From: Paraglomus occultum | Taxonomy: Eukaryota > Glomeromycota > Glomeromycetes > Paraglomerales > Paraglomeraceae | NCBI GenBank assembly: GCA_910592205.1 | Contig: CAJVPJ010000872.1 | Location: 1-15,283 of the forward strand | Direction of reading: 5' to 3' | DNA: 15,283 nt | Shown: positions 1-9,286 of the stretch, one piece after another | How positions within the stretch are numbered: position 1 is the stretch's first letter | How the letters are laid out: each line of letters begins with the position of its first letter | Notes under the pieces: generated by a model | The model's input: only the letters and a program-made list of their open reading frames with translations | The model's database searches: none | What the model was told of the DNA's origin: nothing | Translations under genes and position numbers: made by a program

Positions 1-97
1 CATTTTGTATTTGAAGCAGCTAACCCTGGAATTGTCAAAGCTCAGTTGGTTGCTAATGGTGCTTTTACTGAATTCAATTTATTAAAAACTAGAAAAG
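1..97 (+). CDS. Possible partial exon, unrecognised product
   Basis: The plus-strand frame is open from the first base. It gives about 32 residues that read like real protein (for example VFEAANPGIVKAQL) and is followed at once by a consensus 5' splice site (AAA|GTAAGT at 98). No start codon is needed if this is an internal exon of a gene lying mostly to the left of the window. The same frame continues past the donor only into antisense of the decayed kinase-module copy, so the likely exon ends at the donor. I do not recognise the family. It could instead be chance, or a mobile-element fragment that interrupts the pseudogene to its right. Confidence 0.22.
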
Positions 98-134
98 TAA
101 GTGTTTCTGAAATTACCAAAGAAATTAAATCTTT

Positions 135-1207
135 TTCCATCCTAGTATTCTTCCATGATTCCATAATGAATGAATCCAATGACTTGTTGCCAGTAGTCCA
201 ATCAGGAGGCCGTGGTGCTTTACATTTATAATAAAATAAATTAATCTCGGGGCTTAATAGCTTCCTACACGCCAGACATAATTCACACCCTTCCCATTCT
301 TTTATCAGACAATACTTTTGTTATATTTATCATATGTAAATCCGATGGTAACCCAAACATCCGTGGTAAGAATATCAGGACGCTTATCACACAACTAGTG
401 GAAATGATGCGTAATAATAAGTCAAACAATTCAATAAATATAACACACAAGTAAATAGTTTACCTCGGCATAATATAAATCATGTGTTTTATCTGTTATT
501 ATTATCTCAAGTGGAATTAATTTAACACGACATTTAACAGGTAAACCATTCAAGAATAAACCCCGCATCGTATACTCAATGCAGTCAAAAGAAATCCATT
601 CCAAATAGACATGATTTGCTGAGTTTGTTTGTAATTGAGATTTTTTGATAAACTCGTCGAGTCGCTTATTGTTGCTGGTCCATCCATCGAATAATTCTTT
701 ATGACCGCAAATGCATCACACAGGACTACACCGGAGTATTCCGCATGCGGTGCAGAATCCATATCAAGAATAGCAATGAGAAAAGCGTCTTCTAGCAACC
801 ATGTAATAGGAGTTGTCATCAGACTTGGTAAACCCGCATATGAATTTGTTGCGACTCACAAGCCATTCGAAATATCTTTTAAAGTTATCGTTAACATTAT
901 TGTGCTTGTGTGTCGGAAGTGAGTATATACTTGCAACCTCACTCACAAGTGTTGGTGTACATTTTTCGCTGTTTCCGATGAATACCAACGTTATCGGTTT
1001 ACGATATTTGCGAATAGCATAATAGACATTGTCAATTTGAGTTTGTTCTATGTTGGTAATCTCTTCGTAGGGAATCCATTCAAGTCTTAAGTACGTCTTT
1101 TCACTTTCCAAGGAAGATTTAATCAAGTTGTCAATTGCTGAGTTATTAACCGTCCCTGATTCTAACGACATGTTTGAATAATTTTCACGTTTGCTCTTTC
1201 TTCTCAA
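135..1207 (-). pseudogene. Decayed copy of the kinase N-lobe-repeat module gene
   Basis: This is a paralogue of the first two exons of the module gene at 4883-6342, aligned almost end to end. Exon 1 runs 1207-464 and keeps the frame length (248 codons). A 69-base intron (463-395) has the same GTAAAC donor and CTAG acceptor, and exon 2 starts at 394. The start, YSNMSLxSG, matches the intact copy. Three lesions break it: an Arg CGA codon is now TGA (764-766), a Trp TGG codon is now TGA (716-718), and one base is lost near 313-318 in exon 2, which throws the frame into TGA TAA at about 302-307. One Cys of the second Cys cluster is also replaced by Tyr. Similarity stops at about position 130-150, so the third exon and kinase part are missing or lie elsewhere. 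No functional product is expected. Confidence 0.82.
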
Positions 1208-3667
1208 CGTTTATTATATTACGTCACACTGATGTACCAATGGTTGTAAAATGTCATTGAAACCGTTTATATCGCCAGTGCTTCACAACCGGTATGCGGG
1301 TTTAACATCTCTTTTTGTTATGTTATGATCAAAATGTTCATTTGAATTAAACTGTCCATTTGAGATTATCGCGCGAGGTAAACCTTTCGATGTGCAGCTG
1401 GGACCAGACTGCTGGATTTCCCACATTTGTCGGGAAGAAGAAAGCTTACAATTCAAAGTTACGCATAAATGATAGCCAAACATTTCCCTTAAACCGATTT
1501 GAATACAACCATGGTCTAAATTAATATCGAGATAGGGAGAAGGTATTCCTGATCCAAAATTGAGCGTGTCGCATGTACGATTATTAGTACCCGGAAGTCT
1601 TGCCCAAACCACTTAATTCTCGGGTCCAAGTGACATTTCGGACAGGGAAGACAATTGCCACTAATAGATAAAGGGTTGACTGTGAACATGGCGACGCTTG
1701 AAACGTTTTAGTTGTGTTGATCTTTCTAAGTAATGTGAAAACATTGACAACGATAAGCTCTTATTGAGTTGTAATAATAAGCTAACAGTATTAACGTTAA
1801 AGCGAATGCAAAGCCGCGTTTGTGCTACGTCGACTATTCGCGTGAAAAAGTTATTCCCACGCCTACAAAACTATACAATAGCACTAATACCCAACGTTGA
1901 CAATTTACGCAATTAACCCATCAATTACTCAAGCGGAAGCGTGTCATTCTCTACTTCCATACTCTTATCATCTCCTGTCGGTAATACTGCTTCAAGAGTG
2001 TCATTACAGGAGGAGGGCTCTTTCAGCAATCCGTTTAAATGCATTCTTGAGGATTATTTGCTTGGTTTGTCATGCATGCTCTGTGTTGCTTGAATACGTT
2101 TACAAGTGGGATACCGATGGTAATAGACTCTAACTGCACAAAGGATGAAACCAGGTATATTAATCGGCACAGCTAATTGCTCTACGACGGAACGACAAAA
2201 GTAATATTATGAATCAATATCAATTTTTAGAAATCGGACGAGGATTTGTTTGCTATTGAAAATGCGCTTCGTCTCCTGACTCAGTATGCCTTGTTCGAGT
2301 GCACGCGAACCTCTTGGGCTGGGATTTGGCGACGGACGTTTGATCGCGCACGTAAGCCTGTGAATCAACGATGACATTATAATTTTGGTAATGTTGTATG
2401 TTGTATGCTAGCGAAATCGGATTGGAAGAAAAGCAAGTGGATTCAAACACGTGCTAAGCTCTACTTAGAAGCACAGAAGATAAGTTTGGAGACTGATGGA
2501 CGTTGGGATGTGTGTGCCTTACTTTGAGATGGACTATGAAATTAGAGTAAGCATTCATGCCGCAGTTTGCGGTATTTTTTTTTGTCGAATTATTGGTTAC
2601 TTGTCTTTTGCTAATTCTCTACTTCCTTCTCTATAGATTGAAATTGCTTGATAAAGACAGACCATCCTATTCAAACTCGGTTTTAAAAGTCTACGCGTTG
2701 GTCCTTGTCACATGGAGGAACCGGAGAAGAGAATTAGTGATAGTTCAAGTGTTGGAAATGGGGGTGCAGTTTCGTGTGTCAAGTACAATCTTGTGCCTTT
2801 AACCCCCAAATGCTTAAAGCAATTCATTAATATGTTCAATCTGGGCAACAGATGGTTGATTTGAGGATTGGTCTTGCAGTGTTACTTATTATGGGATACC
2901 TGATTTTATTCGGGCAGAACGAGCAGACTTGGAAAAAAGGTTACGGGTCAGTCCACACGGAAGAATACTTCGTGGGTCCGCGACATAGAACACATTATTG
3001 ACCCAAAGAACAATGATGCATTATGATTTGTTATTGTTTCATATAGTTAGACTCTCGGCCAGAGGTTAGGAATGGTGCAGACCAAAAACTATTTAGCATA
3101 ATTGATATGATCTCGGCATCTGTAATTGACACACTTGGCGTATGGCAATTTTTATTTCCGTTGCTGGATGCCGTTAAACTTGCAGCATAGTTTTTACGGC
3201 ATTGCAATATGTCATTCGGGTTGATTGATCATAATACCATCGAGTAGCAGTGGTGATTGCAAGATCTGGCAGGTTTTTTATCGCTAACGGGTTCAACATC
3301 GGTTAACTTCTACCGCCCGTTCTCTCGCGATAGAATAGTACTAGGATATTGTCTGCATTCTAGTCATGAAATGATCATTGCATCTATCAAGGCTACAAAC
3401 AACGTTGATCAATATCCAAATGGAATAAAATTTGAGCCTTATTGGTGTAATGGTCATTTAGAAAAAAAATTGAAAACAAATATTCACCGTTGCTACGCAT
3501 TTTTTTATCCAAGAACGATCAGCATCAACTCACTACTAGTTTCATAAAATGTACCCTATATTTCTTACATATTCAAATGATCTACCCCAGCAAAGGTAGC
3601 TAGCAGGAAACGCGCACGAATTTTTTAGCTTAACACATTTAATTTATTCAAAACTGCAAAGTACATG
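1208..3667. other. Gene-poor stretch, no convincing gene
   Basis: About 2.5 kb with no ORF I can assign. Weak candidates are a 109-codon minus frame at 1283-1612, which starts just after a short Cys-containing frame (about 1690-1510) in another phase, a plus frame at 2557-2802 with a strongly hydrophobic start, and a plus frame at 3257-3547. None shows a known motif or a convincing set of splice sites linking to a neighbour. A CRE-like TTACGTCA at 1219-1226 lies upstream of the decayed module copy. No tRNA, rRNA or clear transposon end was seen. Decayed mobile elements or a fast-evolving secreted-protein gene remain possible. Confidence 0.5.
2852..3001 (+). CDS. Candidate small membrane or secreted peptide (49 aa)
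   Basis: An ATG-to-TGA frame of 49 residues. A short polar start (MVDLR) is followed by a hydrophobic segment at residues 6-21 (IGLAVLLIMGYLILFG) and then a polar, aromatic and basic tail ending RHRTHY. This is the layout of a single-pass small membrane protein, or of a peptide with a signal anchor. The preceding bases (GCAACAG before the ATG) could also be a 3' splice site, making this an internal exon. I recognise no family, and an ORF this short may be chance. Confidence 0.2.
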   Translation: MVDLRIGLAVLLIMGYLILFGQNEQTWKKGYGSVHTEEYFVGPRHRTHY

Positions 3668-3673
3668 TTTATT
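3668..3673 (-). terminator. Polyadenylation signal of the kinase gene
   Basis: AATAAA on the minus strand, about 105 bases after the kinase stop codon and at the usual distance for a fungal 3' UTR. It is supported only by motif and position. Confidence 0.4.
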
Positions 3674-3778
3674 CAAAGAATGTTTGGATCGCTAAAACAA
3701 TATTTGTAAATTGACTTTGTTTATGAACGGAACTATTGCTGTCTTCGTAACCGCGCGCTGAACTCAAGCGACCCCCTC

Positions 3779-4904
3779 TTAATCCTCGTCAAGCAAGCTC
3801 AAATCTGATAAGGGAGAAGGCAACAGATCAGAATCGTAGCTATTTCTCGGTTTAGGCAGATTACCAATAGGTAAGAGCATACTAGAATATTTGCTCTCCT
3901 TCTCGAGACGTGACAAGGGTTTAACATCATTACGATAAACGGCATTCCACGTGTTATCCTCATACTTATCCTCATTAAGAATAAGGTTGCTAGCTTCAAC
4001 AGAAAGCGCAAGTGCAGTTGGACGTTTATCAGGATCAGCATCACAACATCGCTCGGCAAGTTTCTTGTATTTCTCTGGTGCAGAATCGGGCATCGGTGGT
4101 CGTAATCCGTCCATAATATTATGTATTAAAGCTGCATCAAACTCCCTATCTCTAAAAAGTAATTCACCAGTGGCCATCAAATACATAATGATACCAAAAG
4201 AATACACATCCGATTTCTGAGTAAATTTGCGGGTATGAAAGACTTCCGGTGCGATAAAAGGGAGAATGCCTCGAATGCCTGATTCATTTGAATTCACCGA
4301 TCGCGAGAGGCCAAGATCACATATCAGGGGAGTATTGTGATCTTTAAAAACTATGTTTCCGCCATGAAGATCACAGTGCACTAATCCCGCAAGATGAATA
4401 TAATATAGATATTGTGCAATATTTTTCAAATGTTCTAATTTCATCTTCCACGTCAAATTGTTAATATTTTGATCCAAATAAGACAAAAGACTACCACTGT
4501 TAGCATATTGCATAACAATCATGCACTCTTCTGTTTCTGGGTCTTGTGTGTATCCATAAATTTTAAGGAATGACGGATACTGCGAACACTTGGCATGATT
4601 TTTTAACTATTAGCATTAGATAAAAATAATTACAAGCGTCAAAATTAAATATCACCTTTCATAGGTTAAAAAAAAATAAAAAAATTTTTTTTTGATTAAT
4701 AGTACCAATACTATTACTGCTTACCTCGGAAATAAATAATTCCGGCGCAAAACTCTTAAACCTTTTGAGTACAACAGTTTCCTCTGCATGTTGTTTTCCT
4801 TTATACTTGGCAGTATAAACCGTTCCATAGCCACCAGATCCGAATTCTTTGAATTCATCAAAGTCATTATACTGCATGTACTTCATAGGTTTATTGGTTC
4901 GCAT
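3779..4904 (-). CDS. Tyrosine-kinase-like (TKL) protein kinase, two exons
   Basis: Exons 4904-4725 and 4606-3779 (intron 118 bases, GTAAGC donor, TAG acceptor, phase 0) join into 335 residues that contain a full protein kinase domain. The sequence shows the glycine loop GSGGYG (22-27), beta3 lysine K47 in VVLK, a likely alpha-C glutamate E60 at the splice junction, catalytic loop HCDLHGGN (137-144, Cys replacing the usual Arg of HRD, Asp139 kept), metal-binding DLG (157-159), APE (179-181), DVYSFG (193-198) and KRP (254-256). All catalytic residues are present, so an active Ser/Thr or dual-specificity kinase is likely. The tail after residue 270 is polar and ends LLDED. The HCD and DLG variants are common in arbuscular mycorrhizal fungal TKL families. 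The ATG used here is the first in frame after a TAG. The upstream module frame ends within it, so this may be the 3' part of a larger gene split by a frameshift. The intron holds an A-then-T tract (about 4667-4694). The biological target is unknown. Confidence 0.88.
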
Positions 4905-6342
4905 CTATCCAACAGTGAGTGTATGTCTTGGTAGAAAACTAAATAATATTCCCGAATAGATGGATCCCCAGTGATCCCAATTATCCAAATATTATCTGGT
5001 GTCAATATATCTGGGTATTCCTCAGTTAGCTATTCGAGTAAAACAAATACAATAATCCGCTTTTAACATGCGTCAATAATAAATAATATCATCTGCATTT
5101 TAACACGGGAAATAATTTACCTGATGAAAATCATACAACTTATCGCTTTGTTTGCCAGCTAGTTTTTTGAGTGTCACACGGGTCAATTCATCTGCTGCCC
5201 AATCTGCTATATGTGTGCATCCATTGCGTAGTGAGGTCATTTCTCGTATGTTTGTCAAAAGAGAATATTCAATCCATTGTATATACACATCATATACGTT
5301 TTTTGTATTACTCCATGACTCCATGATAAATGAATCCAGTGACTTGTTGCCTGTAGTCCAATCAAGAGGTCGCGGTGCTTTACAACAATAACAGAATGCA
5401 TTTATCTTGGAATTTAATGGCCGTGTACATGATAGACATAATCCGTTCTCACAATTTATTAGACAATATCTTTTATTTTTCTTTCTTGTATCATATGTGA
5501 ATCCGATGGTAATCCAAACATCAGTGGCAAGAATATCTGGATGCTTATGACATAACTAGTGAAAATGACAAGTCAATAATTATTTAAACTATTCAATAAA
5601 CATGACGCATAAGTAAATGGTTTACCTCGGCATGATATAAATCATGTGTCTCGTCTGTTATCTCAAGCGGTATCAATTTAACAGTTACATCATTAGGAAT
5701 AGGTAGACTATCCAAATATATGCTATATGTCACTTTGCGAATGCAATCAAATGGAATCCATTCCAAATAGGCTTGATTTGGTGAGTTTGTTTGTAATTGA
5801 GTTTTCTTGATTAACTCGTCGAGTCGCTTATTGTTGCTGGTCCATCCATCGAATAATTCTTTATGACTGCAAATGCACCACACGGGACTACACCGGAGTA
5901 TTCCACACGCAGCACAGAATCCGTATCGAGAATAGTAATGATAAAACTTTCTATCAGCAACCATGTAATAATTATCTTCATACCGGGTGAATCCTTCTAT
6001 CAGTTGGTTGCGACTTTCAAGCCATCTTTTGTATCTTTTGAAGTTGTCGTTACTATTGTACTCGTGTGTTGGAAGTGCGTATATTCTTGCAAGATCACTC
6101 ACAAGAATTGGTGTACATTCTTCGCCATTTCCAAGGAATACCAGGATTTTCTTAAAATCGTCAAGACTAGCGTAATAGATATTGTCAATTTGAGTTGGTT
6201 TTATGTTGGTGATTTCTTCGTAAGGAATCCATTTCAGTCTCAAGTATTCATTTTCACTTTCCAAGGAGGATTCGATCAAGTTGTCAATTGCTGGATTCTT
6301 AATAGTCCCTGATGCTAACGACATGTTTGAATAAGATGCCAC
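4883..6342 (-). CDS. Kinase-associated protein of repeated degenerate N-lobes and Cys-rich linkers
   Basis: Exons 6342-5626, 5555-5121 and 5029-4883 (introns of 70 and 91 bases, both phase 0) join into 432 residues. Unit A (about 16-140) carries WIPYEEITNI and ends in EDNYYMV. Unit B starts with a Cys cluster (C143, C146, C151, C156, C158), then a WTSNN linker, WIPF (195-198), VTVK (K222) and, after an intron, PDILATDVWITIG. Unit C repeats this: C279, C282, C294, C296, C297, WTTGN, WIEY (333-336), VTLK (K369), intron, PDILTPDNIWIIG. The order matches the zinc-ribbon, linker and N-lobe layout of glomeromycotan TKL kinases, but glycine loops and C-lobes are missing, so these look like non-catalytic N-lobe remnants. 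The frame stops at TGA 4885-4883, inside the start of the adjoining kinase. It is either one kinase gene with a frameshift or a free regulatory protein. Met7 (6324) is an alternative start, since similarity to the decayed copy begins around there. Confidence 0.75.
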
Positions 6343-6473
6343 TAATACTAACGGAGAGCATTCCCAACGTTACATCCACACGGATCAAAGGTGATACAAT
6401 TGAATCGCATACTCGCAACTTTTTAACTTTGTAATTTGGTCGTTAGATGTTCTGTACCAAAAAAATCAAAATA
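6343..6473. promoter_or_regulatory. Upstream region of the kinase-module gene
   Basis: 131 bases lie between the module gene start and the MITE. No clear TATA box or named operator was seen. By position it should hold at least the minus-strand core promoter, so the MITE sits very close to, or inside, the regulatory region. The matching region upstream of the decayed copy (1208 onward) shows no evident similarity, so the duplication seems to have ended near the start codon. Confidence 0.3.
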
Positions 6474-6672
6474 CAGTGGGACCTCTCTAAGTGCAACCCC
6501 TTAAGTGCAATTACTAAGTTTGACCCCTCTAAGCGCAAAGTCTGGTTCAATCCCAAGTTTATAAGCTATATAAGCATTTCACCCTCCATAAGTGCAATAC
6601 CTCTCCAAGTGCAAGCTTCATCAGTTTTTTTCCTATGTCTCCCGCCGAGTTGCACTTAGGAAGGTCTGATTG
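6474..6672. mobile_element. 199-base pogo/Tigger-like MITE with TA target duplication
   Basis: The ends are imperfect inverted repeats. The left end reads CAGTGGGACCTCTCTAAGTG and the right end, read from the other strand, reads CAATCAGACCTTCCTAAGTG, both then continuing CAAC. Both ends are flanked by TA (6472-6473 and 6673-6674), the target site duplication typical of Tc1/mariner and pogo elements, and CAGT starts with CTCTAAGTGCA-type repeats are usual for the pogo/Tigger group. AAGTGCAA-like words recur inside the element (near 6489, 6503, 6532, 6589 and 6609) as subterminal repeats. There is no transposase ORF, so it is non-autonomous. The mismatched ends suggest an old copy. Confidence 0.75.
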
Positions 6673-6949
6673 TAAATTGACAATATACTTCCAAAGTCGT
6701 CGCTGAAACGTTTGTTAAAAATATGTTGATTGTGGTTGTAACTAAATTTATATCTGTCACACTTTCTTTGTTAATTTAGGAGTATAAAATTACAGTTTCT
6801 GCGTTTTCCAAATTAGTATAGCACATTCCGGGCCGAATTTCCAGAGTTTCACAAACATCAATTTCAAGTTAGCTGTAAACAATTTATCTCCCTTGTTATC
6901 AATGACACAAATTACTTATCTGTCATTATTACAAACTCCGTATGAACTT

Positions 6950-6957
6950 TATATATA
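6950..6957 (+). promoter_or_regulatory. TATA-like box upstream of the DOMON-b561 gene
   Basis: TATATATA lies about 155 bases before the start codon at 7111, with a pyrimidine-rich run (CTTCCTTCCCCCTTT, about 7070-7085) between them that often precedes fungal transcription starts. It is supported by motif and position only, in AT-rich DNA where such words occur by chance. Confidence 0.25.
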
Positions 6958-7110
6958 GATTGCCAATAATAGCTCGCCTGTAATATTAGGTGTCCAATGT
7001 TGGATGACCTGTCACAACATGGTTGTTAAACTAGGATATAACAGCTACGCAGAGACTGACAGTTCCTTGCTTCCTTCCCCCTTTACGTTTAATGATAACA
7101 GTAGCGCAAA

Positions 7111-8813
7111 ATGAAGGTACAACAACGACTTGGTATATTGGTGGCTATTGTAGTGTTTGCGCTTCAAGGTAAAACGGAAATCGCGTTGAAAACAAAAGAA
7201 TGCAAATAATATACTGATTGGTGACTTTAAATTTAGGCGTGTTTGGTTTTTGCAATAAACAGTTGAAGTATTGCTTCACGATATCTCCTACGGTATCCCC
7301 TCTTAATGATGGAAAAGATTACGTTGAATTTAGATTGGAAGCACCAGCAAACGTTGGGTACGTCATTTGAAACGAATTCCCAAACTAAATCGAATTGCTG
7401 TTTTTCCCGAACAAAAAGGATTGAATTTCATTTTTATCACAGATGGGCTGGCATTGGGGTCGGAAAATATATGACTACTTCATATCTAATAGTGAGTATT
7501 ATTTAACAATCCTGAAGCTTTCATCGTTCGTTCCGTCACTTTATCACATTGAACGCTCACATCCTTTTCTCTTTTGCATAGGTTGCCTGGCCAAACTCTA
7601 GTGGCAATGTAACCGTCTCTCAACGTAAAGCGAATGGTTATTACGAACCGGATCCGACACCTAATCAAAGCGATCTCATTCTCGATGCAGAAGCCAGCGG
7701 CATTCAAAACGGCAAGTTTGTTGCCGTTATTCGACGTGCCGTGACCGTCGAGGACTCCACCATACAAACGGGTGGGAAGCAATGGTTTGTTTATGCTATT
7801 GGACCCAGTCGACCCTCTGATGAATACAACGCCACTTTGGAGCAGCATCAGGCTGATCATATGGGGGTGACCGAGTTGGACGTCGGGCAGGGTGGTCAGG
7901 GTATCACCGATAAGTATCTCACTATACATGGTGAGTTTCGCGTTTTTCAAGATGTTCTGACTAGTGATGAAAATATTTTTACTTTGGCTTTGTATGAGGA
8001 CTTTTAAGCTCATGAGATACCGTTCGCTCCTCTATTCAGCTATATTCATGTTGCTTGCATGGGCAGTGGCAACCCCCTTGGCGATATTCATTGCTCGATT
8101 TGGCAAGAAAGCTTTACCTAATAGCTGGTTCCGTTTACATTGGGGAATTCAAGCATTCGTAACGACCATTTGCGTCATTCTTGGATTTACATTTGCTGTG
8201 TTGGCTATGGGTGGATTACAACACGAACACGCTCATCACGTATGTTTACAATTTTGTTGTCGTTGACTGAATTTGGACGATTGTTTTTTCTATGAGAAGG
8301 CTTATATATTATTCTGATCTGTTTCCATTAGAAACTGGGATATGTCATTATTATTGGTTTTATAGCACAGTTAGGACTGGGAGTGTTCCACCATGTTATG
8401 TTTGACAAAAGGCGCGAGTATGTTCCAATATGGACAAAAGTTCACTGGTTAGTATCGACAACTCTTTCGTTTTCTGTTCGTGTTATGGAATTTATGTCAT
8501 GTACTGATTGTAACATCCTTTCACTCGCTTTTCTTACCTATTCAATTATCGTTGATCTTCTAGGTGGGTCGGCCGTCTTCTCTTCATTTTAGTCCTCATC
8601 CAAATAGAACTCGGACTCCGGCTGTTCGCTGAAGTTACGATGGGTTGGTACGTCGCATACTATGTATACATCAGTACCATATTTGCAATATTTTTCAGTT
8701 TTTCCTTCCGTCAATGGTTATATTGGAGACGAAAGAGCAAGGCGTCTGGTTACGAGTTTGATGACAATAGAAACTTTGTTAAAATGGATGAAACTGGCTC
8801 GATGCACGATTAG
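7111..8813 (+). CDS. DOMON domain-cytochrome b561 transmembrane protein
   Basis: Seven exons (7111-7168, 7237-7357, 7443-7491, 7582-7930, 8040-8239, 8332-8447, 8564-8813) join without a break into 380 residues. All junctions are GT-AG and phases match. A signal peptide (about 1-24, hydrophobic core LVAIVVFAL) precedes a DOMON domain (about 25-185) with WAGIGVGKYM and a later DHMG. By analogy with the cellobiose dehydrogenase cytochrome domain, Met70 and His169 may bind heme b. The b561 part (about 190-350) has five membrane segments and the histidines expected for two hemes: H192 (TIHA), H226 (RLHW), H259 (HHKLG) and H297 (KVHW). The C-terminal tail is polar and probably cytosolic. Proteins of this build pass electrons across membranes, often from ascorbate to ferric iron or other acceptors, at the plasma membrane or endomembranes. 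The actual substrate cannot be read from the sequence. Nothing suggests decay. Confidence 0.93.
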
Positions 8814-8860
8814 AGTCGAGTACCAAATAATGTTTGTATTAATATGAATGAAGGAATAAT

Positions 8861-8866
8861 AATAAA
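8861..8866 (+). terminator. Polyadenylation signal of the DOMON-b561 gene
   Basis: AATAAA about 48 bases after the stop codon, within an AATAATAATAAATTAATTTTATT run. A second AATAAA is at 9085-9090. The first is the more likely 3' end signal because of its distance. Confidence 0.4.
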
Positions 8867-9286
8867 TTAATTTTATTAGTTAGATCATGTATGGAGTAAA
8901 AAGAGATACAAAGCAAAAGAACTAGTTAGTCTGATAGCATTGAGATTGAGTTTTGCTTCTTGACAGTCAAACCAAAGTTGTCAATCTAAAAGATAAGGAG
9001 TGACATATTCTCGTTGACATTAATTTTACATGCAGGCATGCGGTTGACCGCAAGCGAATGATAGTTGAGACGCCCTGCTATTCCAATAAAGAATTTTTTT
9101 GTATATCTGTATTCACTATATTATCTATCGAATATAACTCTTTGTTACATATATGATTTTGTACGGTAGCTATTACTACGCGTTAGTTATTCGAGCTAAA
9201 TTGGTGCTGCATGACAATTTTGAATGACGAACCAACTGATCTGACACTTGACCATCCCAAATTTAGACGCTTCTAAACACAGATCA
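8867..9286. other. Convergent intergenic spacer
   Basis: About 420 bases between two converging genes, AT-rich, with no ORF, repeat or RNA gene that I can support. It should contain the 3' UTRs of both genes. Confidence 0.5.

Noticed and set aside
2253-2450. 65-codon minus frame
   Set aside because: No motif, no splice partner and no similarity to anything I recognise.
2557-2802. 81-codon plus frame with a hydrophobic start, considered as a P450 N-terminus
   Set aside because: No P450 motif follows in any frame to 3.3 kb, and no good donor or acceptor connects it onward.
3951-4220. 89-codon plus-strand frame, and the minus frame at 3799-4059
   Set aside because: Both are shadows of the kinase C-terminal exon, whose frame carries the catalytic motifs.
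4667-4694. A-run followed by T-run as a possible terminator or element end
   Set aside because: It lies inside the kinase intron, with splice sites intact on both sides, and is simple sequence.
5863-6312. 149-codon plus-strand frame
   Set aside because: It is exactly antisense to module gene exon 1, which has splice-consistent continuation, a paralogue and family motifs. The plus frame has none of these.
7486-8013. 175-codon minus-strand frame
   Set aside because: It is antisense to the DOMON exon, which is fixed by homology, splice phase and domain order.
7964-8266. Plus frame starting with Met at 7964 as an independent b561 gene
   Set aside because: The frame is open upstream by chance through an intron. 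Joining at the TTCAG acceptor (8039) gives the conserved TIHAIFMLLAW junction and links it to the DOMON domain.
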